64,000 nucleotides of DNA, taken from NCBI GenBank assembly GCA_022984795.1, contig JALIHJ010000038.1:186001-250000 (forward strand), read 5' to 3'. This document shows positions 7,581-18,500 of the stretch, one piece after another. The notes under the pieces were generated by a model. It was not told where the DNA came from. It was given only the letters and a program-made list of their open reading frames with translations, and searched no databases. The DNA is from Fabrea salina (lineage: Eukaryota; Ciliophora; Heterotrichea; Heterotrichida; Fabreidae). The position numbers and the translations under genes are program-made. Positions within the stretch are counted from its first letter, which is position 1. Each line of letters begins with the position of its first letter.

Positions 7581-9671
7581 TTACTTACGTTTTAGGGCTC
7601 TTTTGTCTTTTTTGAGTCGTTTGTCAACGAACTTAACGTGTCTGCCAGACTTGCCTTTGTACTTGCCTTTGTGCACGTTTCTGCTGACTATGTACTTCTT
7701 TTTAGGTTTGTTTTTGTCTATTTCTTTTTTGTAGAGTTTCTGCATTTGTTTGACTTTTATGTGTTCAGCCACGTCGGACTGGTTGGCTATGGCTTCAGCT
7801 TGGGGTTTGAGTTTCTCAAGTTTGTTTGCAAGGCGTCTTTTCCTTCTGTTGATGGCTTCAACTACTTTTTTGATGGGGCGTTTGTTGTAAGCTTCAACTT
7901 CTTTTCTGGCAGCTCTGAGTTCTTCGGAGGTCACGGGGAGAGGGGCTTTGTAGTTTGCTTCTTGGTCTTCTGTGAACCAGTCGGGAAGGTCTTCGGGGTC
8001 GTTAAAGGAGTACCGGTTGTAGGTGTAGTTAACTATGTCGCTTCTCCTTTTCTTGCGGAGCATAGCTTTTCCAAGGGCTATTGTTTCGGCCAGGGCTTCG
8101 GGGTCGTCTTGTTCAGGGTGTTCCTGAGGGACTACTTCGAAGGAGGCTTTGGGTTCTTTTTTTTCTTTTTCTCTTTCTTTGCGGTTTTTTTTCTTTTTGG
8201 GTTGTTCTTGTTCTTGGAAGTCTTCTAGGTCTGCGAATTCTTGCCTTTGGAACCACCGAGAGGCTTCTTCTTTCTTCATGCTTTGTTCAACTAGTTCTTT
8301 GAGTTTGTCTTCTTCGGTTTCTTTTTTCTTTTGGGGTTTTTTGGAGGTTGTTAGGGTTTCTTCTATGTTGTTGATGAGTGCTTCGTCTTCGAACTGCAGG
8401 CCTTCGTCTTCTTCGTAGTAAACTTCTTCTTCTGAGTCTTCAGGGTCAGTGTAGTCCATTTCTTCGAGGTTCTGGTCTTTGAGAGTGGGGTCTTGGATAG
8501 TGAACAGTTCGCTGTCGTTGTTTTCGATTTCTAGAGGCACTTTGGACTTTTTCCTTTTCTTTTCTTGTTCTTTTTCCTTTTTGCGTTTTCTTTTTTCTTT
8601 CCTTTCTACTTTCTGAACTAGTTCTTCTAGTTCTTCGTCTGAGTTTTTTTCTGGTTTTTCTTGGGTTTCGATTTTTTCTTGGGTTTTTTCTAGAAGTCTT
8701 ATTATTTTGTGACGCCACTTTATCAGCACTTTAAGTTCGTTTTTGCCCAGCACTCTTATGTCCTTGCAGTACTCCAGCATGTCTTTAGGCGGTTCTTGGG
8801 CTTTTAAGTACTCTTCGCTTTCAGGGTCTGTGTAAGTTAGTTGGTCGTAGTCAGCTAAAAACTGAAAAGGGTTAGTGCACTCCACGAACTGGCACAAAGT
8901 TCCTTTTCTGAACTGTGAGAGTCCTCTAGACTCGTCAATAGGTTTGCGTTTCTGTTCCTTCGCTGGGGCTAATTGTGACAGACTCTTAATGTTGTGTTTC
9001 TCAATAATGTCTTCGGACTCCATAAACACATACTTAGGGTCCAGCAGTTTAGGGTCAATGGTGTGTGGGGCTTTGTATTTCTGGCAGACTACAAAAATCT
9101 CTGCTGAGGCTTGGCGACTTGCCACAGGTTTAGTTGCGTTTACCTTGCCAAAAAGCTTGTTGAACACCCACAACAAAGAGTTGTAGTCAACTGACCTAAA
9201 AATCTTAGTGATAAAGAAACCGTCTTTTCTAAGTACTTTGGTGGCTAGCTTCAGCGACTTAAGTACTAGTTCGTTTTGTGTGTAGGCGTCTTGTTCCCAG
9301 TTCGTTCCTACGTTAGGGGCTCCGTCGTGCATCACTACGTCTGCCTTGTGGTTTTGGAGTTCAGACCTAATTCTTGTAGTGCACTCTTGAGTAGTGATGT
9401 CCCCTACAAAAGTAGTAACTCCCTTTATAGGCTTAATGGGCACTAAGTCAACTCCAACTATCAAACTCGACACTGGCATGTTGTTGGCTGCAACCTGAAG
9501 CCACCCTCCAGGAGCTGCACACAAGTCCACTACGCAGTGAGCAGATGAAAGAAAGTCGAATTTTTTGTTCAGCTGAATTAGTTTAAAGGCTGCTCGGGAC
9601 CGGTACCCTTGGTCTTTGGCAAGGTGGTAGAACTTATCTAGACGACTTTTGGCCTTTGACTTCTTTACCAT
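7581..9671 (-). CDS. SPB1: SPB1/FTSJ3 rRNA 2'-O-methyltransferase
   Basis: 696 residues from the ATG at 9671 (MVKKSK); four upstream codons are open but start with TTG. The N-terminal RrmJ/FtsJ domain shows the S-adenosylmethionine loop VVDLCAAPGGW and the catalytic K-D-K-E tetrad: Lys in RSRAAFK, Asp in VMHDGAPN, Lys in FITKIFR, Glu in SAEIFVV. It is followed by the DUF3381 region, long K/E-rich nucleolar segments, and the conserved Spb1 C-terminal domain ('DPEDLPDWFTEDQ', then the basic tail ending near 'SGRHVKFVDKRLKKDKR'). Spb1 methylates the A-loop guanosine of large-subunit rRNA during 60S assembly. Its ATG is 24 bp from the divergent ATG of the next gene. Confidence 0.95.
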   Translation of the reverse strand: MVKKSKAKSRLDKFYHLAKDQGYRSRAAFKLIQLNKKFDFLSSAHCVVDLCAAPGGWLQVAANNMPVSSLIVGVDLVPIKPIKGVTTFVGDITTQECTTRIRSELQNHKADVVMHDGAPNVGTNWEQDAYTQNELVLKSLKLATKVLRKDGFFITKIFRSVDYNSLLWVFNKLFGKVNATKPVASRQASAEIFVVCQKYKAPHTIDPKLLDPKYVFMESEDIIEKHNIKSLSQLAPAKEQKRKPIDESRGLSQFRKGTLCQFVECTNPFQFLADYDQLTYTDPESEEYLKAQEPPKDMLEYCKDIRVLGKNELKVLIKWRHKIIRLLEKTQEKIETQEKPEKNSDEELEELVQKVERKEKRKRKKEKEQEKKRKKSKVPLEIENNDSELFTIQDPTLKDQNLEEMDYTDPEDSEEEVYYEEDEGLQFEDEALINNIEETLTTSKKPQKKKETEEDKLKELVEQSMKKEEASRWFQRQEFADLEDFQEQEQPKKKKNRKEREKEKKEPKASFEVVPQEHPEQDDPEALAETIALGKAMLRKKRRSDIVNYTYNRYSFNDPEDLPDWFTEDQEANYKAPLPVTSEELRAARKEVEAYNKRPIKKVVEAINRRKRRLANKLEKLKPQAEAIANQSDVAEHIKVKQMQKLYKKEIDKNKPKKKYIVSRNVHKGKYKGKSGRHVKFVDKRLKKDKRALKRK

Positions 9672-9695
9672 TATAAATGTCAATTAACACTAATT

Positions 9696-10046
9696 ATGTC
9701 AACTGACTTCAAAGCTAACAAAGAGTTTTACTACAAGAACCGGTCACAAATCAGTGTTGAAGACAAAAAAAGACTTAGAAGTCTTACACTTAAGCACATG
9801 TACTACTTATCTGGAGGAATGATTGGCGGAATAGCCCTGCAGTACCCCTTCAAGGTGTCATCTGCTGTAGCGAACTTGCCAATGCTTGTGCAGTTAGTGC
9901 TCAGAGTAGGCTCTTTAGCTGGGCCTTTTGGCTACGCGCACAACTACTCTATGAAGCACAACTTAGAGCCTTTCTTTGCAGAAATGAGCCAAAAGTACTC
10001 CTACCTCAGAGAGGAACTTCCTGTGCTTGAAGTCCAGCATAACTAA
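9696..10046 (+). CDS. Small hydrophobic protein, unknown
   Basis: 116 residues, not recognised. A basic N-terminus ('NKEFYYKNRSQISVEDKKR') is followed by a glycine-rich hydrophobic segment ('YYLSGGMIGGIALQYPF') and a second one ('LPMLVQLVLRVGSLAGPFGY'), so one or two membrane helices are likely. The tail is hydrophilic. Size and layout would suit a small mitochondrial inner-membrane subunit, but nothing identifies it. It shares a 24-bp divergent spacer with SPB1 and ends 12 bp from the convergent RND gene. Codon choice matches its neighbours, and a clean ATG to TAA frame in this tight slot supports a real gene. Confidence 0.65.
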   Translation: MSTDFKANKEFYYKNRSQISVEDKKRLRSLTLKHMYYLSGGMIGGIALQYPFKVSSAVANLPMLVQLVLRVGSLAGPFGYAHNYSMKHNLEPFFAEMSQKYSYLREELPVLEVQHN

Positions 10047-10058
10047 CTTAGTTTATAA

Positions 10059-12745
10059 TTAAGCCTTTTGGTTTTCTTGAGGGTTGTCTTTTAGTGAATC
10101 TTGGTGCTTTTCTGACTTGCTTTCTACTTTTTGGGTTTCGCCGTGAGTGTTTGCTGCTGGGCCAATGTAAGAAAGAACCACGGGCAAAAGAACCAATCCG
10201 TGCAGTGAACCAAACACAACTATTGCAAACCAACTCTTAAAGAACTGCGTAAATATGTATGAGTTAGAACCACTCAGCACAATGATGGCTAAGAAAGTCG
10301 AGATGCTTCCATTGACCACAGCAACTCCTAAGTCGTCCATAGCTTTGACGACTCTTTTGTTCTTAGTGGAACCGTCGCATCCTTTGAAGCTGTGTGCAAT
10401 GTGCACGTTGTAGTCTACAGTAACTCCAATTGACATGATTGCATTGGTGATTGTAACCATGTTCAGAGTGTCGTCCCAGAAGTAAAGCAGTGCTAACAAA
10501 GACACTATTGTCAGACTCACCATACTGAGCACCAAAACAGCCCCTAGGATGTCTGCAGTCATCACCAACACTATCACAAAAATAGTTGCAAGTGCAGATA
10601 CTATTGAAACAATAGCTTCTTCATCAAAGACAGCGTATTGTTCGTAATATAAGAACTCAGGGTTGTAAGGAAAGGTGTTTCCAGGCCCGTACTCATTGCA
10701 GATAACTTCTGGTGTCTTCCATTAAGTCTACACTGTCACTGGAGTTTTCTGGGTCGATCACTTCACTTCCTATTATGCTTCCAATTAACTCGCCGTTGCT
10801 GTTAAACTCCAAGTTAGACCCGTAGCGGTTGAATTCTTGAGTTTGCTTCCACTGTGCCATACACTCGTTAAAGTGCTCACTTGGAATAACTCCCTCTGAG
10901 TCCAAATTTTCCAAAACACTGCACTCGCCCCTTGCTACCCAAGAGTTAAAGTTGTTGTACCAAGAGTCAACAGACCCATTTACCACCCAGTCCTTAGTGC
11001 AGCCTTCACACTCTTGGAACTTCTCAGCCAGGGTAACTAAGGACTTCTGGACCTCCTCGTTTTTAAAGTCTGCGTCTACTGTGTAGACTCTTAAGCTTTG
11101 GCCTTGCTGGTTGAAGTACTGGTCTCTGACTTCAAAGGTATCTTTGATTTCAGCGTCTCCAGTTACAAACCACTCCAAGTCAAAGTCCATCTTGAGTTCA
11201 GTGGCTCCCCACACGTTTACTGCAAAGAAGGCTGCAAATATAACCAAAACAGCTATTTTAACAGGAGTCTTTGTGAGGAAAGGAGCGTAGTAGTCCCTCA
11301 TGAACTTTTTGCTCAAGGGTTCTTTCACAGAGCCGTCTTGGTTGTAAATGTACTTTCCGTAACAACAAGGTTTTGACTCAGGTTTGCAGAAACACAACCC
11401 ACAAAAGTCACCCATCCTCCTCTTAGTTCTTCTTAAGTCAAGTGCCACAGCTGCTGAAAACAAAGTGATTTGGTTAAAGTAGTCAAAAAACATCCCCAAA
11501 CAAGTGAAGATTGCAAAGTTCCTAATTGCTGGCAAGGAAATAATGCTGCTAATTGCAAAGCTGCAAACGTTAGTCAGCGAAGTAATAGTTATGCTGACTC
11601 CTGCGTGCTTCAGCATGTAGTTCATCTTGTAAGAAGGAGACTGTTCAATGTCCACTTGGTTCAAAGTCATCAACAGCACGTACATGTCATCCACTCCAAT
11701 TCCAATCAACAGAAAAGGAAGTACACTCACTACTCCTGAACCTTCCAGTCCAAAGTATGTTCCCAGACCCAGTGCTTCCACGTATGCCATGAATATCCCA
11801 ATCAAGCCTACCAAGGACACTCCTAGTCTAGAGTTGTAGGTGTACAACTTGCCCACCACCAAAAAGGTGTAAAGTATTATCAGAACTATTCCTATCTGAA
11901 CTAGCATCAAGTCTCCCTGTAAGAGTGCCTTCTAAGCCTCTAGAAATTCCAGTTGAGCTGTATAAGTAAAGCTCTACATGTTCTGAGTTAGAATTGAACT
12001 CGTCAATAAAGTCCTCCCACTCAACGTCGTAGCCTTCGTAGTACTCTTCGTCTTCTTTAGCGTTGAAGTAGTAAGTCCAAGAAATTGCAGCTGCTTTCTG
12101 GACGTTGTTGGTACCATCTTCATTAATGGTTATTTCACTAGGCTCTGTAGTTCCAAACATTGACTCCACGTTGATGTAACTCGAACTTCCTTCTGGGTAA
12201 AGAGTAGGATGCCCTTTGCCTGAGTTGATTCTTTGCAGTAATTCATCATCACTTGTAACATCAATTACATACCCGTCATTATCAGAAGTTCTGAAGAACT
12301 CAAGTGGGTGGTTTGAAGTTTCACAGGTTCCATCTTCATCGTTCTTGAAGCAGTAGTCTTCGAACTTGTTGTCTCCGTCCTGGACTTCGTTTTTAAATCT
12401 TTGGTCAAATTCTAGAATTTCGCGGTAGGCCTCCAGTGTAATTATGTTTTCGGAGTTCTTCGCAACTGCGTAAATAACGTTTCTAGTGGGTTGTTCTGAA
12501 AAAACTTCGTTCACTGTGTCCTTGTCTTCAAGAGCCTGACATCCAATTGGGGTCCATTGATCTTCATCTGTAGATTCCTCGTAAATAGTGAATCCGTACA
12601 CCAGCGAGAAGAAAATCACCAAGGAAACAGCCATTATTGGAAGGGGGAACCTATTGACTATTTCTCCCCACTTGCCAAAGACCCCTTCTAAGAAGTCGTT
12701 GACTTTTTGTGATATCACGTAAAGTACACTTTTTTCTTTTGCCAT
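10059..12745 (-). CDS. Patched/NPC1-type RND membrane protein, one 16-nt intron and one 1-nt frameshift
   Basis: Two exons, 10732-12745 and 10059-10715. Together they give about 889 residues once a 16-nt intron is removed and one extra G is ignored (11915-11917). Architecture: N-terminal helix (IMAVSLVIFFSLVYGF), first lumenal domain, a sterol-sensing/RND block starting 'GDLMLVQIGIVLIILYT', a second lumenal domain, and a second helix bundle. The proton-relay type motifs GIGVDDMYVL and GVTVDYNVHIAHS are present in the two halves, as in Patched-domain proteins and bacterial RND pumps. The family moves sterols or other lipids. Removing one base restores TLTGDLMLVQ across the frameshift, which is what the family shows at this point. 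It could be a sequencing error, a real lesion or recoding. Confidence 0.8.
10716..10731 (-). other. 16-nt intron in the RND protein gene
   Basis: On the coding strand the intron reads GTAGACTTAATGGAAG. Removing it joins ...DS to TPEVICNEYGPG, carries the frame past an otherwise immediate TGA, and restores the C-terminal half. It is less canonical than the 15-nt introns in this window (GTAGA rather than GTAAG) but keeps an A at position 10. Confidence 0.7.
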
Positions 12746-12815
12746 TATTAGGAGTCACTTTACCCAGAGTTAAATGTCAATAACCAGTAATCTCGTTATA
12801 AAGCTTCTAGAACAT

Positions 12816-13958
12816 TTACCTAGTTACTCTAAAAGACCTGACTTGCTCCAAAAGACTTCTGGCGTAGGCATCGTTCTCGAAGTGAGCTCTGACTGGAGCT
12901 AGCATTTGGTTCAAGGCCTTAGCAACGGCAGGTTTAAGGTCGGCGGGATGCAAGTTATTTTCTGCAAAGTCTTTTTCTAGTTCTTCGTAAGAAGTATACA
13001 GTTTGTTGCCTCCGTTTTCAGGAGTTCTTTGAATTAGAAGTTCTCCGTTGCGGTTGAAAATAATGTGCTTTGTGTAAGAAAGAACAGGGTTGTTCAGGAT
13101 GTCCGAAGGCAAACAGTAAGCCTTTTTGATTTTGGAATTGACCTCTTCTTCAGAGTCCTCCATGAAAATTGCACTTCCAACGTCACTTTTGCTCATCTTT
13201 TCCTGACCTTGTTTGAGTCCCATCATCATTGGGTGGGAAAGCACCACTGGTTTCTTCTCTCTTCCTATTAAGTCGCAGTACTCACGAGCCAACACGTTTA
13301 CTTTCCTTTGGTCCATTCCTAACTGGCAGATGTCAGCCTCTAGGAAGAAAATGTCTGCACACTGCATGCACGGGTACAGGATCTGTGCCGAAGCCATTTC
13401 GTCCGACTCAGCCCTGCCCATGATTTGCGAGCACCTAGTAATTCGCTTGATGTTGTTTTTGCGGGCAATGTCCATAACCCTCAGCCAGTACTCGTTAGGC
13501 CTTTTGTTGATTTCTTCAGAAGCCCACAAGAACTTAACGTTCCTCATGTCCATGCCTGCAGCCCTCCAGATTTCTACCATGTACTTGCCTACTGTTTGTA
13601 TCTTGGCTAAGTCTCCTCCCATCTTGTTGTTCAGCAGTGCAAACCAGTCAGCCACCCAAAACACAAATATGCACCCGCAACTTGTAAGCTTGTTGACATT
13701 TATTGACTTAAGAATTCCTTGGGCAATGTGCATCCGTCCTGAAGGCTCGAAGCCGTCGTAGCAAACAGGGTGGGTTTTGGTTTGGAGCAGAGTGCCCAGT
13801 TCTTCAGGCTGGATGCACTCTTCTGCTACTGAGAGGCAAGTCCTGAGTTTTTCCTCGAAACTGAGTGAACTAGGAACAGGGTCGTACTCTGCGTTGACAT
13901 CTCTAGTGTCTTCACTTTTCCACACCAGTCCTCCATGGGTTGGGTCTACCTGTGCCAT
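12816..13958 (-). CDS. YARS1: Cytosolic tyrosyl-tRNA synthetase
   Basis: 380 residues, a class Ic synthetase that charges tRNA-Tyr. The Rossmann fold opens with 'CYDGFEPSGRMHIAQG', the HIGH-type motif here being HIAQ, and the KMSKS loop is intact ('GQEKMSKSDVGSAIFM'). The tyrosine/tRNA region 'ILYPCMQCADIFFLEADIC', with Q and D in the expected places, is typical of the eukaryotic/archaeal type. The protein ends after the anticodon-binding helices with no EMAP-II-like C-terminal extension, as in yeast and most protists. Its start codon lies 12 bp from the divergent start of the next gene, so the two must share a minimal promoter. Confidence 0.95.
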   Translation of the reverse strand: MAQVDPTHGGLVWKSEDTRDVNAEYDPVPSSLSFEEKLRTCLSVAEECIQPEELGTLLQTKTHPVCYDGFEPSGRMHIAQGILKSINVNKLTSCGCIFVFWVADWFALLNNKMGGDLAKIQTVGKYMVEIWRAAGMDMRNVKFLWASEEINKRPNEYWLRVMDIARKNNIKRITRCSQIMGRAESDEMASAQILYPCMQCADIFFLEADICQLGMDQRKVNVLAREYCDLIGREKKPVVLSHPMMMGLKQGQEKMSKSDVGSAIFMEDSEEEVNSKIKKAYCLPSDILNNPVLSYTKHIIFNRNGELLIQRTPENGGNKLYTSYEELEKDFAENNLHPADLKPAVAKALNQMLAPVRAHFENDAYARSLLEQVRSFRVTR

Positions 13959-13970
13959 TTACAATATTAC

Positions 13971-14621
13971 ATGGACAGCAATGGTATTTTGAAGTTTCAC
14001 GCTTCTTATTTCGTCGAGGGCGAAAAAGTAAGACTAACCACTGAACTAATAACAGGCGACCCACAAACCCTGGACATCGAAGCTGTGTTTCTGGACTCCC
14101 AAGTAGTTTACAGGGGTTTCATGACTGACGAAATGTGCGATGTAGGGACTGTGCTAAGCATGCTCAAAATGAACCGAGCAAGTTTAAGTCTTGTTGAAGA
14201 AGGTCTTCTTCTGAGGTGCCCACCTATAAAGATCCTTTTGACTCCTTCAGAAGAAGAACTCGATGTCAAGCAACTCCGAATTGAAATGCTGGAAGAAAAA
14301 ATAGAAGAACTCAATAAAACCCTCCAAAAAGTCCAAGTGCGGCTTAAAAAGGTAGAAGAAAGAGCAGGCAGCGAAGCTCCTCAGCCTTTTGAAAACAGAA
14401 GCGAGTTGCTGACTTTCCATGTCTGGCCTAAGTCCAGAATGCTGCTGTCAATAGTTTCAAGAATGCTTAAAGAAGGCTTACTAAGTCGCCGCCAGAAAGG
14501 CAGACTTAAGGACTTAATCTTAGAAGAAGACTCTCACATGCTTAAGTGCTTGCAGCAGTACGAAATGGACGGCAACAGGAAACAACTCTACTCTTCTTTT
14601 TTAGAGATAGCTTCTCAATAG
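13971..14621 (+). CDS. Coiled-coil protein, unknown
   Basis: 216 residues from the ATG at 13971. An in-frame ATG at 13935 lies inside the tyrosyl-tRNA synthetase gene on the other strand and is less likely. The N-terminal 95 residues look like a compact beta-rich domain ('ILKFHASYFVEGEKVRLTTE', 'VVYRGFMTDE'). A heptad coiled coil follows (about 105-145, 'IEMLEEKIEELNKTLQKVQV'), then a helical C-terminal part ('LLSIVSRMLKEGLLSRRQKG'). I do not recognise the family. It ends in TAG, one of only two TAG stops in the window, 4 bp from the convergent PP2C stop. Confidence 0.7.
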   Translation: MDSNGILKFHASYFVEGEKVRLTTELITGDPQTLDIEAVFLDSQVVYRGFMTDEMCDVGTVLSMLKMNRASLSLVEEGLLLRCPPIKILLTPSEEELDVKQLRIEMLEEKIEELNKTLQKVQVRLKKVEERAGSEAPQPFENRSELLTFHVWPKSRMLLSIVSRMLKEGLLSRRQKGRLKDLILEEDSHMLKCLQQYEMDGNRKQLYSSFLEIASQ

Positions 14622-14625
14622 CTTG

Positions 14626-15552
14626 TTAATTACTGAATCGAATAATCATAATAGTCATGTTGTCACACCCTTTGCCTAGGTATTCTTGTGTGCTTTTAGC
14701 AAGGCACCTGTCACAGACTTCTTTGGTGATGTCTTCAACGCTCATTCTGTTGAGTCGCTCATAAACAAAGTCCACACACTCCTGAGAACTCAAGATATCC
14801 CAAATTCCGTCACAAGCCATCACCAAAAAGTCGTCGTTCCTCTGCAGGTCTATTGAACCTACGTCTGGCAAAGCAGTTATTACATGTTTGTGTGGAGACA
14901 CTTTTTTAGGCTTGTAGCCAAAGTCCCCTAGCGCCCTTGTCAAGTTCAGACCTCCGTTCACTCTTCCTTGGTAGATTTCTCCTCCGTTTGAAATCACTCT
15001 GTTATATTCTGACTCTAATTCTGGTTTGTGGTCAGTAGTTAGTTGTATTGCTTGACCTTGTCTTGCCAAAACTGCTCTTGAGTCGCCTGAATTTGCAATA
15101 TAGATTTTGTTGCCTTTAACCACACTCACTACAGCGGTGCATCCTGAATTACACTCAAACTCTTCCAAGTCAGAACTAGTTACTTTGTAGTCACTTGGAA
15201 GTTGTTTGTTAAGTCTGCAGAGTTCTTTGTTGCCATGTTGGGACTGCATAAGTGCGTCCATTCGCAAGTAAACTTCAGTCAGGGCTTCTTCAACAGCCCC
15301 TTTCTGAAACTTCCGGTTTATAACTAACTGGTGAGCAAAGTTCTTGCTGACGTACTGGGCAACTTCACTGCCTCCGTGACCGTCAAAGACTCCAAAACAA
15401 CTAGTTTGGTTGTCTATGTGCAAGTTTACTAAGAAAGCATCTTCCATACTTACTCTCCAGCCCTGCATGCTGCAAACGGCAAAGTTCAGTCTTCCATTGG
15501 ACCCGTTGCTGGTTTCTTTAGTGGTCACAGGCGAACTTAGCAAACCTCCCAT
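14626..15552 (-). CDS. PP2C-family serine/threonine phosphatase
   Basis: 308 residues forming a single PPM/PP2C domain. Metal-binding acidic motifs are all visible: SMEDAF, VFDGHGG, MACDGIWD and GCDNMT. The sequence 'VCSMQGWRVSMEDAF' is the standard opening of the family. The N-terminus MGGLLSSP fits an N-myristoylation signal (Gly2, Ser at 6), suggesting membrane attachment, as in some protist PP2Cs. It is the last gene of a same-strand run PNKP-PLAC8-LRRC9-PP2C and starts only 7 bp after the LRRC9 stop. No regulatory domain is attached, so the substrate cannot be told. Confidence 0.95.
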   Translation of the reverse strand: MGGLLSSPVTTKETSNGSNGRLNFAVCSMQGWRVSMEDAFLVNLHIDNQTSCFGVFDGHGGSEVAQYVSKNFAHQLVINRKFQKGAVEEALTEVYLRMDALMQSQHGNKELCRLNKQLPSDYKVTSSDLEEFECNSGCTAVVSVVKGNKIYIANSGDSRAVLARQGQAIQLTTDHKPELESEYNRVISNGGEIYQGRVNGGLNLTRALGDFGYKPKKVSPHKHVITALPDVGSIDLQRNDDFLVMACDGIWDILSSQECVDFVYERLNRMSVEDITKEVCDRCLAKSTQEYLGKGCDNMTIMIIRFSN

Positions 15553-15559
15553 TTAATAA

Positions 15560-18500
15560 CTAATTACGTTTATGGTGTCTTGAAAGTTTTTTGGGATTTA
15601 AGTTAAAAATGTTTTTGGGTCCGAAAGTAAACGTTTTCTGGAAGTTAAGTTCTAAGTTCCTGGGCAAACTGAAGCCAACGTTCCTGAAGACTTGGGTTTT
15701 GTTTGCGTCTAGTTTGTCTTTTTCTTCCTTTGACACTTTTTCTCTGTTTAAAAACAACAAGTTGGGCAGTCTGCTGATGATCAAAAGTCTGTTTGTGTTC
15801 CTGCGGAGAAACAAGTTCCCGTTGAGTTCCAGTTCTACAAGGGACTCCAGCTTCCTTAACTTGTCAATTTCCCTAGAATCTATGATGCGGTTGTTTGCAA
15901 GAAACAACACTTTTAAAGAACCTAACCCACAAAGGTTGTCTAAACTCCGAATGTTGTTGTTTTCTGCGTTCAGGAAAATTAAGTAGTCTAATCGAAGTTC
16001 AACTTCGAACTTTGAAAGTTTGTTGTAGGACAAGTCAACTTCTCTTAGGGCAGCAAACTGGTCTAGGTGCTCCACCTTAGTGAGTTTGTTGTGAGAAACA
16101 ACTAAGGTACTCAGTCTGGTGAAGTGATTAACTTGGAGTTCTTTGAATTCCCGAATGTTGTTGAAAGAAACATCCAGCATTTCAAGCGAAGGAAACTTAC
16201 TGAAGCAGGGGGTTTCACTTGCATGCAGAGTACTAATAGAGTTGTTCGAAATGGTCAGTTTGACTAAGCAAGGCAAGTAAGGAATGGGGTCTAAGCTTTC
16301 AAAAATGTTGTGTGAAAGGTTCATTTCTTGCAGAAGAGGGAACTTTGAGTGGCTTAGGAAGTTGTTTAGGTTGTTGATTCTAGCAAAGGACAAGTCAATT
16401 TTTCTAGTAGTTACAGAGTTAGTTTCTTGGATTCTTCCCAGAAGCACTTCCTCGGTTAGTTTGCCTGCGTAAGTTTCTTTGGCTGTTTCTGTTTCTTGAA
16501 TAGTAACTGTTTTCCCGTCCAGAAACTTTAAACTAGGCAAGTTGTAAATAAGGTAAATCCTGTAGTAGTTTTGGTTGCTAACTGGGTTTTTAAACAGGTC
16601 CAGAATAAAAAGGGTCTTGTTAGCCTTAAGGCCCAGTGCTTCTTTTAAGTCACTTATAAAGTTGCAGCTCAAGTAGACTTCGTTTAAGTTCAAAGCACTT
16701 TCTAGTCCTTTCAAAGAGGAAACTTGGTTGAAGCTCAGGTTCAGCCCTTGTAAGTAGTTTAGGTTTTGTAACTCATCAATCTCTGAAATAGAGTTGTGGG
16801 ACAGGTCTAATTGCTTAAGCGAACCTAGAGAATGAATGCCCTGCATACTTGTTAAAGCATTCCAGGACAGATCCAGTTCCTCCAAGTTAGGTAAGTTTTG
16901 TAGTCCTTTGAAACTCTTAATTAGGTTTTTGCTTAAGTCTAAGCTTTTAAGAGCTGTTGACTCTTGCAAGTTGACTGACCTAAGATGTTGGTTGGACAAG
17001 TTTAAGAAGTCGATTCGGGACTTGTAATTAAAGTATACTCTAGTTGCTGTGTGGGAAGGTTTTTTAAAGAGGAACTCAGTTGTAGTTAGGGGTGTTTCTT
17101 CTGGAGTCACTGCTTGGTAGTCAAGTGTTTGCAAGTGCTTCAGGTGGAATAGTATGGTTCCTTTGTAGGAATAACTGGAGTAAATAGGGTTGCAGAACAA
17201 AGACACCGATTTTAGTTCTGAGGGCAAGTAGCTAATGTTCCGCAAACAACTTATAGAGTTGTGGTGCAGGTATAAAGTTTGCAGCTCACTGCACACAGAA
17301 AGCCCCTTAAGTTTAGAAATTCTATTGAAACTTAGATTGCAGTACTTAAGTTTGTGCAAACCAAGCAAAGGAACTATACTAATTAGTTTGCTCCAGCTCA
17401 AGTCAAGTTCTTGAGAAGCCTCACTAATCAGAGTTTCTATGTTTTTTTCAGAACTTAACTCCTCAGAAGTTTCTGGCTGAGTCACCAGCAAGTCACTAAG
17501 AGTTTCCTGGGACAAAAGCTCCTCTTCAACAAACTCAGAAATAGTAAACCCCAAATAGTTAACTTCTGGACTTTCAAACACTTCTTCAGGAACCTGCTCC
17601 TTAAGTTTTTGGGAGCACATAGGGTGGTTTTCATGGCAGTACTCAAAGTCTATTAAGTACTCTGGAAGCACAAGTTGGTTGTCAAAGAAAAACCAAACGT
17701 GGTTTGCTTTGTCCGACTCACTAGTTCTGTACACAGAAAAACTTGACTTGGGCTTTTTAAGAGGGTACATCTCCCAAACGTCACAAACAGACATATCTTT
17801 TTCGTAGTAAGGAACTTGCATGTCCCAAGAAGACTTGCCTAGGAACCCTTTGCACATAAGCACTTGTGCAGAGGGCCAGTACAAACTAGGCAAGTCTGTT
17901 TCTAAGTTTCTGATTCTGTCATAGTCTGCTGTGGCTACACAGTTCGTAAGACCCAAGAACTCCCTTCCAGAGAACCCTTCAGAAGCTACCTGAGTAATGT
18001 CTTCGCCAGGCACTTTCCCGTAAAACAAGTACTCTTGCTTGTTTTTGAAGGCCTTTGTTCTGGGGGTTAGTATTGACTCTGCTTTATCTTGGAACTTCTT
18101 CTGCAGAGTCTTGTTGTGGACTTTAATTACTCGGATTATTCGAATCTGGGGAGACTGAGCAGGGTACTTGGAGTAAACGTACTCGCAGCAGTCCCTGTAC
18201 CAGTCTTTGGTGGAGTCGCCTATTTCAAAAACTACATTGCCAGCTGAGCTTAGCTCCTTTACCTTCATAGTTGAAAACTCTTCACTTGAGTGCCTGAGTT
18301 TAGAGACTGTGTGTGAGTAGAGCCTTCGAAGGGAGTCTTGGTCTTCTAGACCTCCAGATATGACTTGGTTGTAGTGGTCGTCTCTGAGCAGAGCTTTGCT
18401 GAACATTACTTTTTGGAACACATTCCAGAAGCTACTTAGTTTCTCTTCAAACACCTTTTTGGTTACTTGTTCGAAGTAGTCAATGGTCCTTTTGGTGATA

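Noticed and set aside
7638-8228. Long + strand open frame opposite SPB1
   Set aside because: It is the antisense of the K/E-rich part of SPB1 and consists mostly of Phe/Val/Leu from complementing lysine and glutamate codons.
11923-11940. gtaagag...ctaag on the + strand, an 18-nt GT-AG segment close to the RND frameshift
   Set aside because: It is on the wrong strand for the gene, and its length is a multiple of three, so it could not correct the frame.
12781-12822. A further tiny intron at the 3' end of the tyrosyl-tRNA synthetase gene (gtaac/gtaaa followed by ctag)
   Set aside because: The GT-AG distances are 13, 16 or 21 nt without an A at position 10, and the protein already ends sensibly at TAA.
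13935-13970. Upstream ATG extending the unknown coiled-coil protein by 12 residues
   Set aside because: It lies inside the tyrosyl-tRNA synthetase coding region on the other strand; the ATG at 13971 falls just after that gene's start and is simpler.
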